A stretch of DNA of 64,000 bases, from positions 1 to 64,000 of the forward strand of contig CAVXVE010000061.1 in the NCBI GenBank assembly GCA_963764955.1, written 5' to 3'. Position 1 is the first letter of the stretch. Each line of letters begins with the position of its first letter. The notes beneath the pieces are model-generated. The model was given only the letters and a program-made list of their open reading frames with translations, was not told where the DNA came from and searched no databases. The stretch is from Roseiarcus sp963764955 (GTDB lineage Bacteria > Pseudomonadota > Alphaproteobacteria > Rhizobiales > Beijerinckiaceae). The position numbers were made by a program, and so were the translations under genes. Positions 1-7,351 of this stretch are shown in pieces.

Positions 1-54
1 ACAGTCACATTTGACGCAACGGCAGCGAGGCTCATCAGCGGAGCCTCGGCATGG

Positions 55-69
55 TTAACGTTTCGTTAA
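55..69. promoter_or_regulatory. CtrA-binding box, perfect TTAA-N7-TTAA
   Basis: TTAA at 55-58 and TTAA at 66-69 are separated by exactly seven bases. This is the full consensus for CtrA, the cell-cycle response regulator that silences the origin and drives late genes in alphaproteobacteria. Its position beside DnaA-like boxes fits origin control. Confidence 0.6.
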
Positions 70-233
70 GAAACGCCGGCCTCGCCAAATATCATGCGGG
101 CATTGTTCTAATTATCCCCGCAATTCAGAGGCGCCTGCGCGAGAGCGCAAAAGTTGTCCCGATCGGGACGGCTGTGAATCGTCGAACGCGCCTCGCCCCG
201 CTCCGGCTGATGACTTGCGCGTGACGCGTTCGC

Positions 234-252
234 TTATCCACGCCTGTCCACA
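234..252. promoter_or_regulatory. Two adjacent DnaA-box-like 9-mers
   Basis: TTATCCACG at 234-242 and CTGTCCACA at 244-252 match the DnaA box TTATCCACA at eight and seven positions. They are one base apart in the same orientation, which is typical of origin DnaA clusters. Binding is inferred, not shown. Confidence 0.5.
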
Positions 253-302
253 AGTCACGCGGCTGGTTATAACAGCCTCCTGATTGACGCTCGGGGACCG
301 CG

Positions 303-1136
303 TTGGGGCGCAGCTACTTCCATCTTCATCTGGTTTCGGACTCGACCGGCGAGACGCTGATCGCCGCCTCCCGCGCCGCGGCGGCGCAATACCAGGGCGT
401 GGCCTCGATCGAACATGTCTATCCGCTGGTGCGGACCGCCTCGCAGCTCGATCGGGTGATCGACGAGATCGAGAACGCGCCCGGGATCGTCCTCTTCACG
501 CTGGTCGATTCCGACCTCTCCAGGCGGCTTCAGGCGGGCTGCGAGGCTTCCGGATCGCCCTGTCTGTCCGTTCTCGAGCCAATATTGCTGTTGTTCAAAT
601 CCTACCTGGGACAGAACTACACGCCGAGGGCCGGCGCGCAACATATGCTCAACGCCGACTATTTCAAAAGGATCGACGCGCTCAATTTCACCATGCTGAG
701 CGATGACGGCCAGACGCCGGAGAACCTGGATCACGCCGATATCGTTCTCTTGGGGGTGAGCCGCACTTCGAAGACCCCGACCAGCATTTATCTGGCCAAT
801 CGCGGCTACAAGACCGCCAACGTGCCCATTGTCCCGCGTCTGCCATTGCCGGGAACGATCGACCATCTCCGCCGCCCGCTGATCGTCGGCCTTATCGCTT
901 CGGCGGATCGAATCGTGCAGATCCGGCAAAACCGGCTTCTTTCGCTCAACGCCGATTCGGAGACCGATTACGTCGATCGGATCGCGGTCGCCGAGGAAGT
1001 CGCCGCATCGCGTCGCCTGTTCGCCGAACGGGGCTGGCCCACCATCGACGTGACGCGACGGTCGATCGAAGAGACGGCGGCGGCGGTGCTCGATCTTTAT
1101 CGCGCCCACCGGCTCAAGTTCATCGCCGAGGGTTGA
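303..1136 (+). CDS. ppsR: PEP synthase / pyruvate,phosphate dikinase regulatory protein (DUF299)
   Basis: A bifunctional ADP-dependent kinase and Pi-dependent pyrophosphorylase of 277 residues, the usual family length. It switches PEP synthase or PPDK off and on by modifying a regulatory threonine, and so controls the pyruvate-PEP step in the cytoplasm. The N-terminus has the family hallmark HLHLVSDSTGETL (residues 7-19), and the P-loop-like nucleotide site GVSRTSKTPTS lies at 151-161. The best start is TTG at 303, just after a GGGGA ribosome site, since no ATG fits. It is followed after 4 bp by maf in an apparent operon. Its Caulobacter homologue borders the replication origin. Confidence 0.92.
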   Translation: MGRSYFHLHLVSDSTGETLIAASRAAAAQYQGVASIEHVYPLVRTASQLDRVIDEIENAPGIVLFTLVDSDLSRRLQAGCEASGSPCLSVLEPILLLFKSYLGQNYTPRAGAQHMLNADYFKRIDALNFTMLSDDGQTPENLDHADIVLLGVSRTSKTPTSIYLANRGYKTANVPIVPRLPLPGTIDHLRRPLIVGLIASADRIVQIRQNRLLSLNADSETDYVDRIAVAEEVAASRRLFAERGWPTIDVTRRSIEETAAAVLDLYRAHRLKFIAEG

Positions 1137-1140
1137 CGCC

Positions 1141-1779
1141 ATGGGGGAAGCGCGTCCGCCGGCGCGTCCGCTGTGGCGGGGCGACGGACCTCTGGTGCTG
1201 GCCTCGCGAAGCGAAAGCCGCCGGGCTCTCCTGTCGGCGGCTGGATTGGACGCAAGCTCCGTCGCCCCCGAGGTCGACGAGCGCGCGATCGAAGACCGAT
1301 ACCTGGCGGCCGGCGGCGCGCTCGAAGGGGTGGCTCTCGAGCTGGCGCGCGCGAAGGCGCTCACCGTCAGCGCAGAGCGTCCGGACGCCTATTGCATCGG
1401 CGCCGATCAGACGCTGACCCTCGAAGGCAGGATCCTCCACAAGTCTCATAATCTCGCCGAAGCGGCGAAAACGCTGGCCGCGCTCTCCGGCAGGACGCAT
1501 CGCCTGACCTCGGCCTTCTGCGTCGCCCGCGCCGGCCAGGCGCTCGTCGTCCACAGAGATCATGCCGATCTCAGGATGCGAGCCCTCGATACGAGCGAGA
1601 TTTCACGCTATCTCGAACGTGCCGGGCCCGCGGTGCTGTCGTCTGTCGGCGCGTATCAGGGCGAGGGTCTTGGAATTCATCTCTTCGAGCGCATCGAAGG
1701 CGATCATTCCGTTGTTCTCGGACTGCCGATGCTGGATCTCCTTCATTGGATGCGACGCGAAAATCTGATCTCGCTATGA
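1141..1779 (+). CDS. maf: Maf-like nucleoside triphosphate pyrophosphatase
   Basis: 212 residues. The Maf/YhdE family hydrolyses non-canonical or methylated nucleoside triphosphates to monophosphate and PPi and is linked to septum control. The phosphate-binding start LASRSESRRALL (residues 20-31) and the acidic D-Q box 'IGADQTL' (residues 86-92) are visible. The ATG at 1141 follows the previous gene by four bases. The stop TGA overlaps the aroE start (ATGATG), so translation is probably coupled. The gene order maf-aroE-coaE-dnaQ is conserved in Hyphomicrobiales. Which Maf subfamily substrate it uses cannot be told from sequence alone. Confidence 0.9.
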   Translation: MGEARPPARPLWRGDGPLVLASRSESRRALLSAAGLDASSVAPEVDERAIEDRYLAAGGALEGVALELARAKALTVSAERPDAYCIGADQTLTLEGRILHKSHNLAEAAKTLAALSGRTHRLTSAFCVARAGQALVVHRDHADLRMRALDTSEISRYLERAGPAVLSSVGAYQGEGLGIHLFERIEGDHSVVLGLPMLDLLHWMRRENLISL

Positions 1780-2636
1780 TGGAGACGGGCGCGCCGCGCG
1801 CGGGCGTCGCCGGCTGGCCGGTCGAGCACTCGCGGTCGCCGATGATCCATCGTTATTGGCTCGAGGAGCTCGGGATAGCTGGGACTTACGAGAAGTTCGC
1901 CGTTCGCCCCGGAGAATTTCGCGCGTTCGCCGACAGGATTGGCCAGGACAGCCTCGTCGGCGCCAATGTCACCGTCCCCCACAAGGAAGCCGCCTTCAAC
2001 GCATGCGACCAGCGAACGCCGGTCGCCGAGGCTCTCGGGGCGGTGAACACCTTGTGGCGGCAGGACGGGCGCCTCATGGGCGACAACACCGACGTCGCCG
2101 GCTTTCTGGCGAATATGGACGAAAGCGTCTCGGGCTGGGCGGAGCAGCGGAGATTGGCCGTCGTCATGGGCGCCGGCGGCGCGGCCCGGGCGATCGTCCA
2201 TGCGTTGATCTCGCGCGGCTTCGAACGGATCGCCGTCGCCAACCGGACGCAAGTGAGAGCCGAGGCCCTGGCCGCCCATTTTGGCGGCTCGACGATGGCG
2301 ATCCCTTGGGCCGATCTGGCGGCGAAGCTCATCGGCGCCGATCTGCTCGTGAACGCCAGTTCGCTTGGCATGGTCGGACAGCCGCCGCTTCTGGTCGATC
2401 TTGACGGCTTGCCGGATCGCGCCGTCGTCGCCGACGCCGTCTATGTGCCTTTGCGCACCCCGCTTATCGAAGCCGCGGGCGCGCGTGGCCTGCGAACCGT
2501 GGAGGGGCTCGGCATGCTGCTCCACCAGGCCGCGCCTGCTTTCGCCCGCTGGTTCGGCAAAGAGCCCAAGGTGACGCCGGAACTGCGCTCGCTTGTCGAG
2601 GCCGAAGTCGCCAGCACCTACGAGGCCCGGCTTTGA
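1776..2636 (+). CDS. aroE: Shikimate dehydrogenase
   Basis: NADP-dependent reduction of 3-dehydroshikimate to shikimate, fourth step of chorismate synthesis, cytoplasmic. It has about 286 residues from the chosen ATG. Substrate-site motifs are HSRSPMIH near residue 18 and NVTVPHKE with the catalytic lysine near residue 70. NTDVAGF carries the aspartate partner. The Rossmann loop GAGGAARAI lies near residue 135. I prefer ATG 1776 (or the next ATG, 1779) over the upstream TTG at 1746, because it overlaps the maf stop as ATGA and matches the family N-terminus. The stop TGA overlaps the TTG start of coaE. Confidence 0.94.
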   Translation: MMETGAPRAGVAGWPVEHSRSPMIHRYWLEELGIAGTYEKFAVRPGEFRAFADRIGQDSLVGANVTVPHKEAAFNACDQRTPVAEALGAVNTLWRQDGRLMGDNTDVAGFLANMDESVSGWAEQRRLAVVMGAGGAARAIVHALISRGFERIAVANRTQVRAEALAAHFGGSTMAIPWADLAAKLIGADLLVNASSLGMVGQPPLLVDLDGLPDRAVVADAVYVPLRTPLIEAAGARGLRTVEGLGMLLHQAAPAFARWFGKEPKVTPELRSLVEAEVASTYEARL

Positions 2637-3241
2637 TCGTCGTCGGCCTCACGGGCTCGATTGCGATGGGGAAATCTACCGTGTCCGCCATGTTCGCTGA
2701 GCTTGGCGTCCCGACATTCGACGCCGACGACGCGGTGCGGGATTTCTACGCCGGAGAAGGGGCCGCGACGATCGAGGCGGCGTTTCCGGGCGTCGTGGTC
2801 TCCGGCCAGGTGGACCGCGAGCGCCTGGGCGCGCGGGTGTTGGGGGACGCGGCGGCGCTGCAGCGCCTCGAAGGGCTGGTGCATCCTGCAGTCGCCGAGG
2901 CGCGCGGCCGCTTTCTCGAGGGCGCGTCGGCGGCTGGAAAGCGGATCGTCCTCGTCGACGTGCCGCTATTGTTCGAGACCGGCGGGGAAGCGAATGTCGA
3001 TCTCGTCATCGTGGTGAGCGCCCCGGAATCGATCCAGCGTGATCGTGTTCTGGGGCGAGCGGGCATGACCGAGGCCAAACTCCACGCCATTCTTTCCCGG
3101 CAAATGCCCGACGCGGAGAAAAGGCGCCGGGCGCATTTCGTCATCGACACCCGCGGCCGGCTCGAGTTGACGCGCGCCGTCGTGGCTCAATTCATCCGCT
3201 CGACTGCGGCTATGGCGGGAGGCCGAACACGCCATGCGTGA
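2633..3241 (+). CDS. coaE: Dephospho-CoA kinase
   Basis: Phosphorylates the 3'-hydroxyl of dephospho-CoA with ATP, the last step of coenzyme A synthesis. 202 residues, normal for the family. The P-loop GLTGSIAMGKST (residues 5-16) is followed by FDADDAVRD, the DxD substrate loop, near residue 30. LVDVPLLFETG near 105 and the R-rich lid 'RDRVLGRAGMT' near 135 complete the signature. It starts with TTG at 2633, overlapping the aroE stop, which fits coupled translation. It overlaps dnaQ by eight bases at its 3' end. Confidence 0.93.
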   Translation: MIVVGLTGSIAMGKSTVSAMFAELGVPTFDADDAVRDFYAGEGAATIEAAFPGVVVSGQVDRERLGARVLGDAAALQRLEGLVHPAVAEARGRFLEGASAAGKRIVLVDVPLLFETGGEANVDLVIVVSAPESIQRDRVLGRAGMTEAKLHAILSRQMPDAEKRRRAHFVIDTRGRLELTRAVVAQFIRSTAAMAGGRTRHA

Positions 3242-3935
3242 AATCGTGCTCGACACGGAGACGACGGGCCTCGACCCTGCCGATGGGCATCGGGTGCTGG
3301 AAATCGGCGCCGTCGAGATCGTCCATCAAAGCCTGACCGGCAAGGTCTTCCATGTCCTCATCAATCCCGAACGGGACGTCCCTCAGGACGCGGCGCGGGT
3401 CCATGGCCACACCGCGGAGGTTCTCAAGGACAAGCCGGTCTTCGCCAGCATAGTCGACGCGTTTCTCGCCTTCATCGGCGATTCGAATCTCGTCATCCAC
3501 AACGCCGATTTCGACATGCGCTTCGTCAATGCGGAGCTGGCGAAGCTCGGGCTCGCCGCGATCGGCATGGATCGCGTCGTCGACACGCTGGCGCTGGCGC
3601 GAAAAAAGCATCCCGGACAGCCGAACAGCCTCGACGCCCTGTGTGACCGCTACCGCATCGACCGCGCGCGCCGGATCAGGCACGGCGCCCTGCTCGACGC
3701 GGAAATCCTGGTCGAGGTCTATTGCGAACTGACGGGCGGCCGTCAGCGCTCGCTCATGCTGGACGAGGCCGAGACGCTCGCAGGCGCCGGCGCGATCCTC
3801 GTGCCGGTTCGCTCCGAGCCGAGACGGCCAAGGCAATCCTGGCTCGAGCCCGAGGAGGCGGTCGTTCACGCGCGCTATATCGAAACGTTTATCGTGGATG
3901 CGATCTGGTCGCGGTATCTCACGCCGCCCGCCTGA
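3234..3935 (+). CDS. dnaQ: DNA polymerase III epsilon subunit (3'-5' proofreading exonuclease)
   Basis: The proofreading subunit of the replicative polymerase core. 233 residues. Exo I motif DTETTGLD starts at residue 7, Exo II 'NADFDMRF' lies near 94, and Exo III 'HGALLDAEIL' near 150 supplies the catalytic His and Asp, which makes this a DEDDh nuclease. It is the last gene of the rightward operon, overlapping coaE. A long palindrome and then the convergent secB follow. The placement beside secB is characteristic of alphaproteobacteria. Confidence 0.94.
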   Translation: MREIVLDTETTGLDPADGHRVLEIGAVEIVHQSLTGKVFHVLINPERDVPQDAARVHGHTAEVLKDKPVFASIVDAFLAFIGDSNLVIHNADFDMRFVNAELAKLGLAAIGMDRVVDTLALARKKHPGQPNSLDALCDRYRIDRARRIRHGALLDAEILVEVYCELTGGRQRSLMLDEAETLAGAGAILVPVRSEPRRPRQSWLEPEEAVVHARYIETFIVDAIWSRYLTPPA

Positions 3936-3947
3936 CCAGAGCGCGCT

Positions 3948-3974
3948 GCGAAAAAGTGGAAGCCGGTTTTTCGC
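3948..3974. repeat. Short palindromic intergenic repeat
   Basis: GCGAAAAA (3948-3955) is inverted as TTTTTCGC (3967-3974) around GTGGAAGCCGG. From general knowledge this GAAAAA-n-GGAAGCCGG-TTTTTC form is a recurrent intergenic palindrome in Hyphomicrobiales genomes. Here it sits just after dnaQ. Confidence 0.45.
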
Positions 3975-4003
3975 GAAAAAGCGCGCGAAATCAAAGAAGT
4001 ATC

Positions 4004-4039
4004 GAGCCCTTGGCGATTCGACCGAATCGCCAAGGGCTC
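4004..4039. terminator. Bidirectional hairpin between convergent dnaQ and secB
   Basis: A perfect 17-bp inverted repeat (4004-4020 and 4023-4039) with a two-base centre AC, lying between the two stop codons of converging genes. There is no T-run, so if it terminates transcription it does so as a strong symmetrical stem. A protein-binding palindrome is an alternative. Confidence 0.6.
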
Positions 4040-4059
4040 CATGGTGCTCGGCGAAAGAA

Positions 4060-4545
4060 TCAGGCCGTCTGTTGCTGCTGCTGGCCGCCGGCCGCCGCCA
4101 GTCGTTGCAGATAGAGCGCGTGAAAATCGATCGGGTCGATAAAGAGCGGCGGATAGGACCCGCCCCGCACCGCATCCGCGATGATCTGGCGAGCGAACGG
4201 GAACAGCAATCGCGGCCCCTCGATCATCACTACCGGCTGGACCTGATCGGGCGGAAAGTTCTCCACCCTGAACACGCCCGCGTAGTTGAGCTCGAACTTG
4301 AACATGGTGTCGGGGCCCTGGCCCGCGCCGCCCTCGAGCATCAGGCTCACTTCGTAGTCGGACGGCGCCAGCTGGCGCGCGTTGACATTGATCTGGATCG
4401 AGATGTTGGGCGACGCCTGCTGTTGACCCAGGGTCCGCGGCGCGTTGGGATTCTCGAACGACAGGTCCTTCGTATACTGGGCGAGAACCGAAAATCTCGG
4501 ACCGGCTTGCGGCGCCTGCGCGCCATTGCCGCTCTCATCAGCCAT
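4060..4545 (-). CDS. secB: Protein-export chaperone SecB
   Basis: A tetrameric cytoplasmic chaperone that holds precursor proteins unfolded and passes them to SecA. About 161 residues from the ATG at 4545; an upstream TTG at 4551 is less likely. The core 'LAQYTKDLSFENPNAP' near residue 22 and the FPFARQIIADAVRGG helix near 125 are diagnostic. The C-terminus ends in a glutamine run (five Q) before TA. That low-complexity tail is common in alphaproteobacterial SecB and replaces the zinc-binding tail. It stands alone and converges on dnaQ. Confidence 0.93.
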   Translation of the reverse strand: MADESGNGAQAPQAGPRFSVLAQYTKDLSFENPNAPRTLGQQQASPNISIQINVNARQLAPSDYEVSLMLEGGAGQGPDTMFKFELNYAGVFRVENFPPDQVQPVVMIEGPRLLFPFARQIIADAVRGGSYPPLFIDPIDFHALYLQRLAAAGGQQQQQTA

Positions 4546-4668
4546 CGTCAACTGCTCCTCACGCGCGCGCCCGAACGCCTCCTGGCGGTCATTTGGGCGA
4601 TCCGAACGCGCCTCGGCGGTCGCCTATCATGGCCCCGCTATCCAAACAAGCGCGCCTCGCGGCAGGCG

Positions 4669-5937
4669 TTACCGCTTCGCGGTAATGCGCCTGAACAGCG
4701 CCAGATCTGCGTAGCCGTCAGGTTTGAGGCCGTTCTGCTCCTGATAGGCCCGCACCGCGGAACGCAGCGCGTCGCCGCTTCTTCCATCGATTTCGCCGAC
4801 GTCATAGCCCATTCTCTTCAGTCTGACCTGCAGGCTTTGGATCTGGGCCGCGGTGAGCGGACGATCGTGGACCGGCCACTGGGCGGCAAGACCGGCGCCG
4901 CCTTTCACCGCGTCGCCGAGCAGGCCGACCGAAAGCGCGTATGCGGTCGAATTGTTGTAGGATTTGATTACGTCGAAGTTGCTGGTGACGAGGAACACGG
5001 GCCCATCGAGCCCGGCGAGGATCAAGAGCCGTCCCTCGCCCGCTTCGGGCAAGGGAGAACCATCGGCCCTCGTCACGCCGCGGGCGGCGAAGGCGGAGAA
5101 CGGCGCGGGCGACGAGGAATCGGCGGCTTTCAGCGCGAATTTGGGCGGCAGCCGAACCTCGAGACCCCAGGGGAGGCCGGCCGTCCAGCCGTGTTTCGCC
5201 AGATAGTTGGCGGTCGAGCCGATCGCGTCCGCTTCGCTTGTCCAAATGTCGCGCTGGCTGTGCCGTTCGAGGGCGATCGCATAGGCAAGGTAGCTCGAGG
5301 GCATGAACTGCGTCTGCCCCATGGCGCCTGCCCAGGAGCCGCGCATGAGAGACGGCGCGACGTCCCCCTCCTCGAGGATGACGAGCGCCGAGAGCAGTTC
5401 GTCGCGGAAATAATCGCCCTGAAAGTGGACATAGGCGAGACTGGCGAGCGACTGAATGACATTGTTCGAGCCGGGGAAGCCGCCAAAATCCGTCTCCAGC
5501 CCCCAGACGCCCAAAAGCACGGCGTCGTCGACGCCAAAGGCCTCCTTCGCCCTCGCAAGCCAGAGGCTTTCCGAGCGCGCTTTGTCGCGACCGCGCTCGA
5601 TGCGGTCGGGCGTGACGGCGCTTGCGACATAGTCCCAGATCGGACGCACGAACTCGGGTTGCGATTGGGCGCTCGCCACAACCTTGGGGTCGAAGGCGAC
5701 GCCGCTGAAGGCGCTGTCGAAAGTCGCCCGTGAGACCCCCCGCGCCTCGGCGAGCGGCCAAAGCGCGTCGATGAATTCGCGAAAGGCCGGCTGACGAGCC
5801 GGGGCGGGCTTGGCGCCGGCGGCGCTTGTGGCCAATGCGGCGCCTGACAACCCGAACGCGACAACGAGCGCGATCGGGAGGGCGAGGCTTGCGCTCCGAA
5901 GGGCGCGTGTCCGAGGTCTGCGGTCGATTCTGGCCAT
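4669..5937 (-). CDS. Lytic murein transglycosylase, MltB type, with peptidoglycan-binding domain
   Basis: A periplasmic enzyme that cleaves the MurNAc-GlcNAc bond to form 1,6-anhydromuropeptides. About 422 residues from ATG 5937. An N-terminal hydrophobic signal (LALPIALVVAFGLSGAALA) comes first. The SLT_2 catalytic domain follows, with the putative catalytic Glu in GVWGLETDFGGFPG and the MGQTQFMPSSYLAYA motif. The C-terminal 60 residues are a PG_binding_1 domain (LQVRLKRMGYDVGEIDGRSG). A start at 6000 is possible, but the MARIDRR start gives the usual short n-region before the signal. It is monocistronic, about 180 bp downstream (leftward) of the repeated element at 6120-6432. Confidence 0.88.
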   Translation of the reverse strand: MARIDRRPRTRALRSASLALPIALVVAFGLSGAALATSAAGAKPAPARQPAFREFIDALWPLAEARGVSRATFDSAFSGVAFDPKVVASAQSQPEFVRPIWDYVASAVTPDRIERGRDKARSESLWLARAKEAFGVDDAVLLGVWGLETDFGGFPGSNNVIQSLASLAYVHFQGDYFRDELLSALVILEEGDVAPSLMRGSWAGAMGQTQFMPSSYLAYAIALERHSQRDIWTSEADAIGSTANYLAKHGWTAGLPWGLEVRLPPKFALKAADSSSPAPFSAFAARGVTRADGSPLPEAGEGRLLILAGLDGPVFLVTSNFDVIKSYNNSTAYALSVGLLGDAVKGGAGLAAQWPVHDRPLTAAQIQSLQVRLKRMGYDVGEIDGRSGDALRSAVRAYQEQNGLKPDGYADLALFRRITAKR

Positions 5938-6000
5938 GGCCGGGGCGGTCAGGCGAAAAAGCTCTGGTCTGGAAACTGCGCCAAAATAAACAAAACGCAA

Positions 6001-6119
6001 GGACGGGGTTGGAGCAGGCCAGCTCCCCGATCGCGCAGCAAACTTGCGTTAAGCCGGAGTCGTGTTCCCGCGACCGTCGTTCCTTTGGAGCACGAGCGCC
6101 GGCAAGGCGTGGCGTTTTC
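6001..6119. other. Upstream region of the MltB-type gene
   Basis: Short noncoding interval between the repeat element and the leftward transglycosylase gene. I see no convincing promoter or operator beyond ordinary AT-rich patches. Confidence 0.4.
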
Positions 6120-6148
6120 TTGACAAAATCAGAAATAGGCGATATACA
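6120..6148 (+). promoter_or_regulatory. Sigma70-type promoter in element copy A
   Basis: TTGACA (6120-6125), a 17-base spacer, then TATACA (6143-6148): a perfect -35 and a good -10 on the plus strand pointing into the element. Copy B keeps the -35 and most of the spacer but has a weaker -10 (CATAGA at 59002-59007). Confidence 0.55.
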
Positions 6149-6432
6149 TATTCCTATTAACGGAATCTCTTCCCGCCCGGAGGCATAGGGTCGGAAAACG
6201 AAAGGCCTTGATGGCTGTTTGAAAACCTGTCTGGAGCACAACCGTCGCGCGAGGGGGCACAAAGGGAGAAATTATTTTACTCCAATCGCTCGCAACCCAT
6301 TGAAAAGTCCCATATTCGAAAAAATAAACGCTAGTAAATTGGAGTCATTTTACTAACGCTTATGAGCGTTTAGTCGCGCTTATGGGCGTTTATTTGCATT
6401 GGCGTGGCGCCGGGCTCGCGCGCTGGTTGTCG
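6120..6432 (+). repeat. Conserved ~315-bp noncoding element, copy A
   Basis: This interval and 58979-59297 align over their whole length with many identical blocks. Shared blocks include TTGACAAAATCAGAAATA at the left edge, GGCTGTTTGAAAA, CGCGCGAG, CCAATCGCTCG, ACCCATTGAAAAGTCCC, GCTAGTAAATTGGAGTC and CTGGTTGTCG at the right edge. Inside are a stem around TTGGAGTC (GCTAGTAAA against TTTACTA) and a run of GCGTTTA/GCGCTTAT units. It begins with a consensus -35 box. No reading frame is conserved. It ends 32 bp beyond the fabI stop. It could be a small-RNA gene, a protein-binding array or a miniature mobile element; the sequence does not decide. Confidence 0.75.
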
Positions 6433-6464
6433 TAACTGCGGCCCCAGGAACGACGCGTAACGCG

Positions 6465-7262
6465 TCAATCCGTTTGGCCGGGACGCGGCATGGAGATGAT
6501 GTTGTAGCCGGCGTCGACGAAGTGCACCTCGCCCGTCACGCCGGCGGAGAGGTCGGACAGCAGATAGAGAGCGCCGCCGCCGACATTGTCGATCGTGACG
6601 GTGCGGCGAAGCGGAGAGTGGTCGCGTTGAAAATTGAACATGAAGCGCGCGTCCGCGATGCCGGCGCCGGCCAACGTGCGCACCGGCCCAGCGGAAATCG
6701 CGTTGACGCGAATGTTCTCCGGGCCGAAATCCGCCGCCAGATAGCGCACGCTCGCTTCCAAGGCGGCCTTGGCGACCCCCATGACATTGTAGTTCGGCAC
6801 GACGCGTGTCGAACCGCCAAAAGTAAGCGTGAGCATCGCGCCGCCTGACGGCATCATCGCCGCCGCGCGTCTGGCGAGTTCGGTAAACGAAAAAACGGAG
6901 ATGACCATCGTCCGGATGAAATTCTCGCGGCTGGTGTCGGCGTAGCGCCCCTTAAGCTCGTTGCGGTCAGAAAAGCCTATGCAATGGACGAAGAAATCGA
7001 GGTTGTCCCAAAGGGCCCCGAGCGCCGAAAACATCGCGTCGACGGACTCCAGGTCCTCGACGTCGCAGCGAAAGAGACGATCCGCTGCGCCAAGCTCTCC
7101 GGCAAGCGGCGCGACCCGTTTGCCCAGGGCGTCATTCTGATAGGTGAAGGCGAGCGCGGCGCCTTCGCCGGCCAGGGCCTTGGCTATGCCCCAGGCGATC
7201 GAGTGATCATTCGCGACGCCCATCACCAGGCCGCGTTTGCCGCTCATCAAGCCAGATGTCAT
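6465..7262 (-). CDS. fabI: Enoyl-[acyl-carrier-protein] reductase (NADH)
   Basis: Reduces trans-2-enoyl-ACP to acyl-ACP, the last step of each fatty acid elongation cycle. 265 residues, an SDR fold. The nucleotide-binding start is 'GLVMGVANDHSIAWG' near residue 11. The FabI-type active site is Y158-N-V-M-G-V-A-K165, with the Tyr and Lys seven residues apart. It is the distal gene of a leftward fabA-fabB-fabI operon, 89 bp after fabB. Alphaproteobacteria of this type use this trio to make unsaturated acyl chains. No resistance-type substitution is obvious, and none can be excluded. Confidence 0.94.
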   Translation of the reverse strand: MTSGLMSGKRGLVMGVANDHSIAWGIAKALAGEGAALAFTYQNDALGKRVAPLAGELGAADRLFRCDVEDLESVDAMFSALGALWDNLDFFVHCIGFSDRNELKGRYADTSRENFIRTMVISVFSFTELARRAAAMMPSGGAMLTLTFGGSTRVVPNYNVMGVAKAALEASVRYLAADFGPENIRVNAISAGPVRTLAGAGIADARFMFNFQRDHSPLRRTVTIDNVGGGALYLLSDLSAGVTGEVHFVDAGYNIISMPRPGQTD

Positions 7263-7351
7263 GGACGCTCGTCGATCAGATGTTCTTGGGAGGGGAGAGA
7301 GGCGGGGACCGTGTCATCTCGCTTTGATCGCGCTGCGGGCAGGCTCCCGGT

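Larger units (their letters stand above)
1..302. other. oriC: Probable chromosomal origin (oriC) border region
   Basis: No gene is visible in these 302 bases. Seen directly: a perfect TTAA-N7-TTAA CtrA box at 55-69, a TTATCCCCG at 112-120, a TTATCCACG at 234-242 (8 of 9 to the DnaA box TTATCCACA) and CTGTCCACA at 244-252 (7 of 9). In Caulobacter and many Hyphomicrobiales the origin lies between hemE and the gene for the PPDK regulatory protein, which is exactly the gene that starts at 303. hemE itself would lie left of the window and is not seen. Origin identity is therefore an inference from motifs plus synteny. Confidence 0.6.

Noticed and set aside
3898..5733. A 611-codon rightward open frame over secB and the murein transglycosylase
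   Set aside because: It is antisense to two clear leftward genes, Arg/Gly-rich, and has no recognisable motif; long antisense frames are expected at this GC content.
6213..6224. A start-stop mini frame (MAV) shared by both copies of the noncoding element
   Set aside because: Three codons with different start codons (ATG, GTG) and variable ribosome sites; the conservation is better explained by RNA or DNA structure.
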